Shown: piece after piece, positions 5,977 through 10,307 of the stretch
Layout of the letters: every line of letters begins with the position of its first letter
Position numbering within the stretch: position 1 is the stretch's first letter
Source of the DNA: JAWLFI01 sp041685645
GTDB lineage: Bacteria > Bacteroidota > Bacteroidia > Chitinophagales > Saprospiraceae
Reading direction: 5' to 3'
Assembly (NCBI GenBank): GCA_041685645.1
Contig: JAWLFI010000097.1
Span: forward strand, 1-10,307
Length of the DNA stretch: 10,307 nucleotides
Position numbers and translations under genes: made by a program
The notes under the pieces: generated by a model
Database searches by the model: none
Told to the model about the DNA's origin: nothing
What the model saw: the letters and a program-made list of their open reading frames with translations, nothing else

Positions 5977-6465
5977 TTAAAAGGTTTGAATAATTGCTTC
6001 GAGTTCTTCCAGAGAGTGAAAGCTTTTTTGAAAAAACTTTTTTTGGTCTCCTCTATAAAATAAAGTCGCAGGAATCGCTCCTGACCAGGAGGGATCCACC
6101 TGATCAATCCAACGATTGGCGTCGGGGTCATCCAAAACGACAACTTCGGGATGCAGTTTGTGCTTTTTCATAAACGGAACGAGTCGGGTCTCGAGTTGCG
6201 ACTCCATATCCAGGCTCACTAAAATCACTCTCACACTTTCGTCCGAGGCATATTTTTCACTGAGTTCCTGAAAGTAAGGCATCTCTTTTACACAGGGCTT
6301 GCACCAGGTCGCCCAAAAGTTGAGTACGACCAATTGATTCTCTTCCCTCGGCAAATACTCCTGTAGTTCCTCAAAATCAAATACCTTCAGTTCCGTGGCT
6401 TCTTGAGCGAATGTGGACCCGAGGAAAGACAAAAGCAATGCAAGAACTAATAATTTTTGCTTCAT
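5977..6465 (-). CDS. Exported TlpA-type thiol-disulfide oxidoreductase
   Basis: From the ATG at 6465 the product has 162 residues: MKQK, a hydrophobic signal run and a probable cut after TFA (near residue 20, before QEA). The thioredoxin core has FWATWCKPCVKEMP with Cys55 and Cys58 (WCKPC, the TlpA/ResA type) and the cis-proline Pro132 in AIPATLF. By family it exchanges thiols and disulfides in the periplasm, typically in cytochrome c maturation or in reducing other envelope proteins; its real partner is unknown, and the redoxin encoded next is an obvious candidate. The reading frame stays open back to a TTG at 6552 that overlaps the dnaE stop, but this would place 29 residues ahead of the signal peptide, so I reject it. 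From dnaE's stop to this start there are 79 bases with no clean promoter, which suggests read-through from dnaE. Confidence 0.9.
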   Translation of the reverse strand: MKQKLLVLALLLSFLGSTFAQEATELKVFDFEELQEYLPREENQLVVLNFWATWCKPCVKEMPYFQELSEKYASDESVRVILVSLDMESQLETRLVPFMKKHKLHPEVVVLDDPDANRWIDQVDPSWSGAIPATLFYRGDQKKFFQKSFHSLEELEAIIQTF

Positions 6466-6544
6466 ATATTGTATTAACTTCTTGCGCGCCCTTTGTGTTG
6501 TGAAATCCAAAAAAATAATTGAGTGAAGGAAGTCTACAGAGTCT

Positions 6545-9500
6545 TTACTCAACCTTAAACTTAAAGCCTTTAGTTCTCACCTTATCCAATAAGACCCCAT
6601 CGACTCCAATGTTGGATTTTGTAGAGACCATCTCCAGCACCTCTTCTCCATGATGGACCTTAAACTTCATCGCGTGTTCACCGGGATGTTTCTCGATCAG
6701 TCGATTGATTTCTTCCACCCGCTCATTGGTCAGGTCATCCAGTGTCAGCTCCAAGGTCAGGCTCTTGATTTTATCCTTGCCCACAGAGGAGAGTTGGCGA
6801 ATTTCATTGATGTAAAACTGCAGTTCGCCCGTGCGATAGCGCTTCCTGAATCCACCTTGAACGCAAAGCACCTGCCCTTGCTGAATAAGCTCCTTACTCT
6901 TCATGTACTGCTCACCAAAAATAGCGAATTGGTGGGACCCCGTAAAGTCCTGCAGCGTAAGGCGGCCATAGCCTTCCCCTCGCTTGGACACCCCGTGAAA
7001 AGCTTCTGTGACGATGCCGCCCAGAGATAATTTCCGCCCTTCCTTTTCCTGCTCGTGAAGCTCACTGAGTGGACAGTTGACAAAGGAAGCATACTCAAAG
7101 GCATAATCGTCGAGGGGATGTCCACTCGCATAAATTCCGACGACTTCTTTCTCCAACTCCAACATCTTAATCAAGGGCCAACTGATTTCCGGTGGCAGAT
7201 CGGGTTCGTGAACGATATCCCCGGAAATATCTCCAAAAAGTGAGTTGGTCAATTGTTGTTTCTGGTGTTGATAGCTTTGCCCGTATTTCAATAAGGCCTC
7301 TAAATAGGTGTCGTATTTCCCACTCGGTGAAAAAAGTTGGGCGCGTTTCACATCGAGGACATCAAAGGCACCGGCTTTGGCCAGGCTTTCCATCACTCGT
7401 TTATTGACACCCGACAGATCGATGCGGCGCATCATGTCCGGCAGCGTCTGAAATGGACCATTCGTCTGCCGTTCCTCAAGAATAATTTCTACCGGCCCCT
7501 CTCCAACTCCTTTTAAGGCAGAAAGTCCAATCACGATGTTTTGATCCTCCGTCACGGAGAAGTCCATACCGGAAGTATTTATGTTCGGTGGCTGCACCTC
7601 AATTCCCATCCGCTTGCACTCGCGAAGGAATAAATTGACCTTAGAAATGTCGTGTTTGTTATGAGAAAGGGCTGAAGCCAAAAATTCGTGCGGGTAATTG
7701 GCTTTGAGATAGGCCGTCTGAAAGGCGACCAGTGCATAACAGGTGGAGTGAGATTTGTTAAAGGCATAAGAGGCGAAGGCTTCCCAGTCTTTCCATATTT
7801 TATCCAACACCAATTTGGGATGTCCATTCTTCTCTCCGCCCTCGATAAACTTGGGATAGAGCTCATCAATAATCTCTTTTTTCTTTTTCCCCATCCCCTT
7901 TCTGAGCATGTCGGCCTGCCCTTTGGAGAAACCGGCAATCTTCTGGGACAACAACATCACCTGCTCTTGATAAACGGTGATCCCATAGGTTTCTTTAAGG
8001 TATTCCTCCATTTCCTCCAAATCATAAGAAATCTCCTGATCTCCGTGTTTTCTACCGACGAAATCGGGAATATATTCCATAGGTCCCGGCCGGTAGAGGG
8101 CATTCACGGCGATGAGATCCTCAAACCGGGTCGGCTTGAGCGATCGCAACACATTCTGCATGCCTTCACTCTCGTACTGAAAAATACCTATGGTATCTCC
8201 CCGCTGAAAGAGCTCGTAGGTCTTTTCGTCCTCGAGAGGAATTTGATCAGGATCGATATCCAAATCGTAATTCTCCCTGACCAGGCGAATCGCATCTTTA
8301 ATGATAGATAAAGTACGCAGTCCCAAAAAGTCCATTTTGAGCAAGCCGGCATCCTCTGCCACCGAGTTGTCGAATTGAGAGACGAGCAAATCCGACTCCT
8401 TGGACCGCGCCACAGGCACGTAATTACTGACCTCGTCGGGTGTGATGACCACAGCACAGGCATGCAAACCGGTATTTCGAACAGAACCTTCGAGGCGCTG
8501 TGCCATCCGAATCGTCTGCCCGACGATATCATTACGGCCTGCCATTTCGCGGAGGTTTTCTACCTTTTGAAAATCATCATTGCGCAATTTGCCCTTGAGT
8601 TCAGTGCTCATGGTATCTCCTTCCAGCAATTCTCTAAGAGAGAGATTAGTTGGAATCGACTTTGCGATACCATTGACCTGATCCAGTGGCAAATCCAAAA
8701 CCCTTCCCACATCCCGAATGGAAGACTTGGCCGCCATGGTGCCATAGGTCACGATTTGAGCGACTTGATTGTGTCCGTATTTATTGACGACGTAGTCGAT
8801 TACCTTTTGCCGCCCCACATCATCGAAGTCGATATCGATATCGGGCATCGAAATCCGTTCGGGATTGAGAAAACGCTCAAAAAGCAAATCGTACTTAATG
8901 GGATCCACATTTGTTATACCCAAACAGTAGGCCACCGCTGAGCCCGCGGCTGAACCTCGACCCGGACCGACCCAAACGCCCATATCGCGAGCAGAGGTCG
9001 TAAAGTCCTGTACGATCAAAAAGTAACCGGGATAGCCCGACTGTTCAATGACCTGCAACTCAAAATCAATGCGTTCCCTGATTTTCTCCGCAATCTCACC
9101 GTAGCGTCTTTTGGCGCCCAGATAAGTGAGATGGCGCAGGTAGGCCATTTCCGTATCAAAACCGGGCGGCAGCGGATAGGTCGGCAAAACGACATCACGG
9201 GCCAAATCCAGGGCATCGACTTTATCCCAAATTTCCATAGTGTGATCTACCGCTTCAGGTACATCCTGAAATAATCGACTCATTTCGTCCTGCGTCTTGA
9301 AATAGAAATCAGAACTGGGAAAAGCGAAGCGCTCTCCTTTGTGTTCGCCGATGGGATCTGTCAGAAGTGAGCCGGTATTGATGCACAACAAGGCTTCATG
9401 GGGCTTCGAGTCCTCCTCTTCCACATAATGTGAGTCGTTAGTACAAATAGTTTTGACATTGTACTTTTCGGCCATTCGTATCAATTTCTGATTGATATCC

Positions 9501-10111
9501 TCCTGACTCAGTCCGGAGGGAACTGGCTGATTGTGTTCATTCCGGACAGTAATGTTCTCCATGCCTTTATGGCGCTGTAACTCGATGTAATAATCCTCAC
9601 CGAAGATGTCATACCACCAACGGAGCATTTCTTCTGCCTTTTCATCTTCGCCGCGCAGAAGCGTTTGTGGTATTTCAGCACCAATGCAACAACTCGTGGC
9701 GATAATGCCTTCGTGATACTGGAGAATCAGTTCTTTATCAATACGGGGAAACTTCCCATATAAACCATCGATATAGCCAAGGGAACAAAGTTTGGTCAGA
9801 TTTTGATAGCCCTTTCTGTTTTTGGCCAACAATAGCTGATGGTATCTTCTATCGCGTTCGCCCCGCGATTTAGCAAAGCTCCTTTTATGCCTGTCATCGA
9901 CGAGGTAAAATTCACAACCCAATATCGGTTTGACTCCTGCTTTTTTTGCCTCGTTTACAAATTTGAAGGCTCCAAACATATTCCCGTGATCGGTCAGTGC
10001 CACGCCCTTTTGTCCATCGGAGGCAGCCTTTTTCATCATGTCCTCAATTTTGGACGCACCATCGAGAAGGGAGTATTGAGTATGGCAATGCAGGTGGCAA
10101 AATTGGGTCAT
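6545..10111 (-). CDS. dnaE: DNA polymerase III alpha subunit
   Basis: This is the catalytic subunit of the replicative polymerase, 1188 residues. Domains in order: an N-terminal PHP domain (about 1-230), the C-family polymerase core (palm, thumb and fingers, about 290-850), a helix-hairpin-helix part (LSALKGVGEGPVEIILEE near 863-880) and an OB fold (about 1027-1106), then a C-terminal domain. The catalytic aspartates are Asp424 and Asp426 in PDIDIDFDD (423-431) and Asp594 in KMDFLGLRTL. Other hallmarks are GPGRGSAAGSAVAY (382-395), ALYRPGPMEY (671-680), GQADMLRKGMGKKK and YAFNKSHSTCYALVAFQTAY. The PHP domain keeps what look like all metal-binding motifs: HLH (6-8), Asp17, TDHG (His42), Glu67, His91, Cys141 or Cys142, and NDSH (Asp226, His228), unlike E. 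coli DnaE, where several are lost. The start ATG at 10111 fits the family's opening (FCHLHCHTQYSLLDG) and a promoter just upstream. Confidence 0.98.
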   Translation of the reverse strand: MTQFCHLHCHTQYSLLDGASKIEDMMKKAASDGQKGVALTDHGNMFGAFKFVNEAKKAGVKPILGCEFYLVDDRHKRSFAKSRGERDRRYHQLLLAKNRKGYQNLTKLCSLGYIDGLYGKFPRIDKELILQYHEGIIATSCCIGAEIPQTLLRGEDEKAEEMLRWWYDIFGEDYYIELQRHKGMENITVRNEHNQPVPSGLSQEDINQKLIRMAEKYNVKTICTNDSHYVEEEDSKPHEALLCINTGSLLTDPIGEHKGERFAFPSSDFYFKTQDEMSRLFQDVPEAVDHTMEIWDKVDALDLARDVVLPTYPLPPGFDTEMAYLRHLTYLGAKRRYGEIAEKIRERIDFELQVIEQSGYPGYFLIVQDFTTSARDMGVWVGPGRGSAAGSAVAYCLGITNVDPIKYDLLFERFLNPERISMPDIDIDFDDVGRQKVIDYVVNKYGHNQVAQIVTYGTMAAKSSIRDVGRVLDLPLDQVNGIAKSIPTNLSLRELLEGDTMSTELKGKLRNDDFQKVENLREMAGRNDIVGQTIRMAQRLEGSVRNTGLHACAVVITPDEVSNYVPVARSKESDLLVSQFDNSVAEDAGLLKMDFLGLRTLSIIKDAIRLVRENYDLDIDPDQIPLEDEKTYELFQRGDTIGIFQYESEGMQNVLRSLKPTRFEDLIAVNALYRPGPMEYIPDFVGRKHGDQEISYDLEEMEEYLKETYGITVYQEQVMLLSQKIAGFSKGQADMLRKGMGKKKKEIIDELYPKFIEGGEKNGHPKLVLDKIWKDWEAFASYAFNKSHSTCYALVAFQTAYLKANYPHEFLASALSHNKHDISKVNLFLRECKRMGIEVQPPNINTSGMDFSVTEDQNIVIGLSALKGVGEGPVEIILEERQTNGPFQTLPDMMRRIDLSGVNKRVMESLAKAGAFDVLDVKRAQLFSPSGKYDTYLEALLKYGQSYQHQKQQLTNSLFGDISGDIVHEPDLPPEISWPLIKMLELEKEVVGIYASGHPLDDYAFEYASFVNCPLSELHEQEKEGRKLSLGGIVTEAFHGVSKRGEGYGRLTLQDFTGSHQFAIFGEQYMKSKELIQQGQVLCVQGGFRKRYRTGELQFYINEIRQLSSVGKDKIKSLTLELTLDDLTNERVEEINRLIEKHPGEHAMKFKVHHGEEVLEMVSTKSNIGVDGVLLDKVRTKGFKFKVE

Positions 10112-10133
10112 AATTGGAGTGTTTTGAGACTGT

Positions 10134-10165
10134 CAAAGATAGGCAAAGTTCAGATGAATTGGCAA
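10134..10165 (-). promoter_or_regulatory. dnaE promoter (TTG, 21 bases, TATCTTTG)
   Basis: On the - strand, TATCTTTG (10134-10141) matches TAnnTTTG exactly, and a TTG (10163-10165) lies 21 bases further upstream, as expected of a sigma-ABfr-type Bacteroidota promoter. Transcription would start near 10127, giving a leader of only about 16 bases before the dnaE ATG. It probably serves dnaE and both redoxin genes. Confidence 0.65.
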
Positions 10166-10275
10166 GATCTAAGAGCGCTTATATTAAAATTTATCTATAC
10201 GTATTTTAATACGGGAAGGGGCGAAAGCAGAACTTTACAGCAGAATAACATGTCCCACGATTCTATTGATTACCC

Positions 10276-10307
10276 CTAAAGCGGCGCTGCTGCCTCTGCC
10301 TTGATCT
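10276..10307 (-). CDS. Possible 3' end of a leftward gene cut by the window edge
   Basis: Reading leftwards from the edge, one frame gives IKAEAAAPL and a TAG stop at 10276-10278, an Ala/Glu-rich tail of the kind seen at protein ends. A second frame runs longer (to a TAA near 10237) but its composition is less protein-like. Too little sequence is present to name a gene or to choose between frames. Confidence 0.25.
   Translation of the reverse strand, partial: IKAEAAAPL

Noticed and set aside
6466..6552. N-terminal extension of the TlpA-like gene from a TTG at 6552
   Set aside because: It would put 29 residues before an otherwise normal signal peptide and uses a weak start, while the ATG at 6465 begins the signal sequence directly.
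7688..8941. Long + strand frames of 188-207 codons inside dnaE
   Set aside because: They are antisense to conserved polymerase motifs and look like codon-bias shadows; no start context or domain supports them.
10200..10213. Short hairpin CGTATT/AATACG upstream of dnaE
   Set aside because: Six A/T-rich pairs around a two-base loop in an A/T-rich spacer; expected by chance and without a T-run.
9839..10279. 146-codon + strand frame reaching past the dnaE start
   Set aside because: Most of it is antisense to the dnaE PHP domain; the tail beyond 10111 crosses the dnaE promoter and shows no protein-like pattern.

Overview
The window looks like chromosomal DNA of a Bacteroidota bacterium, possibly of the Saprospiria (Lewinella-like) group. 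The phylum call rests on -7 promoter elements of the TAnnTTTG type, A-rich leaders with little or no Shine-Dalgarno sequence, exported proteins whose signal peptides end in an AQ-type junction, and dnaE next to a thioredoxin-fold gene. The placement below phylum is a guess. I see no rRNA, tRNA, CRISPR array, transposase or phage gene.

Layout from left to right. Positions 1-218 hold no gene but contain a nested palindromic element (14-181). Next come a convergent pair: an exported TIGR03435/DUF3738-like protein (219-986, +) and a lipoprotein-like YCF48/Asp-box beta-propeller (992-1948, -). The 367-base gap at 1949-2315 contains an intergenic repeat-like element and an (AG)10 tract. Class II fumarase (2316-3710, -) and a Mn/Fe superoxide dismutase (3912-4523, +) diverge from a shared 201-base control region. 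A strong two-way terminator (4548-4580) separates sod from a convergent small lipoprotein-like gene (4720-5208, -).

The right half is one probable leftward transcription unit: dnaE (10111 to 6545), then an exported TlpA-type thioredoxin (6465 to 5977), then, 6 bases later, an exported CxxC redoxin of the peroxiredoxin-like type (5970 to 5380). A hairpin at 5289-5320 may end it. A good promoter sits just upstream of dnaE. The last 32 bases may be the 3' end of another leftward gene.

The genes are mostly core metabolism and replication (TCA cycle, superoxide removal, replicative polymerase) plus cell-envelope proteins. I do not see a convincing new multi-gene system. The parts least explained by known genes are the two structured intergenic elements at 14-181 and 1971-2173, and the pairing of dnaE with two secreted thiol redoxins.
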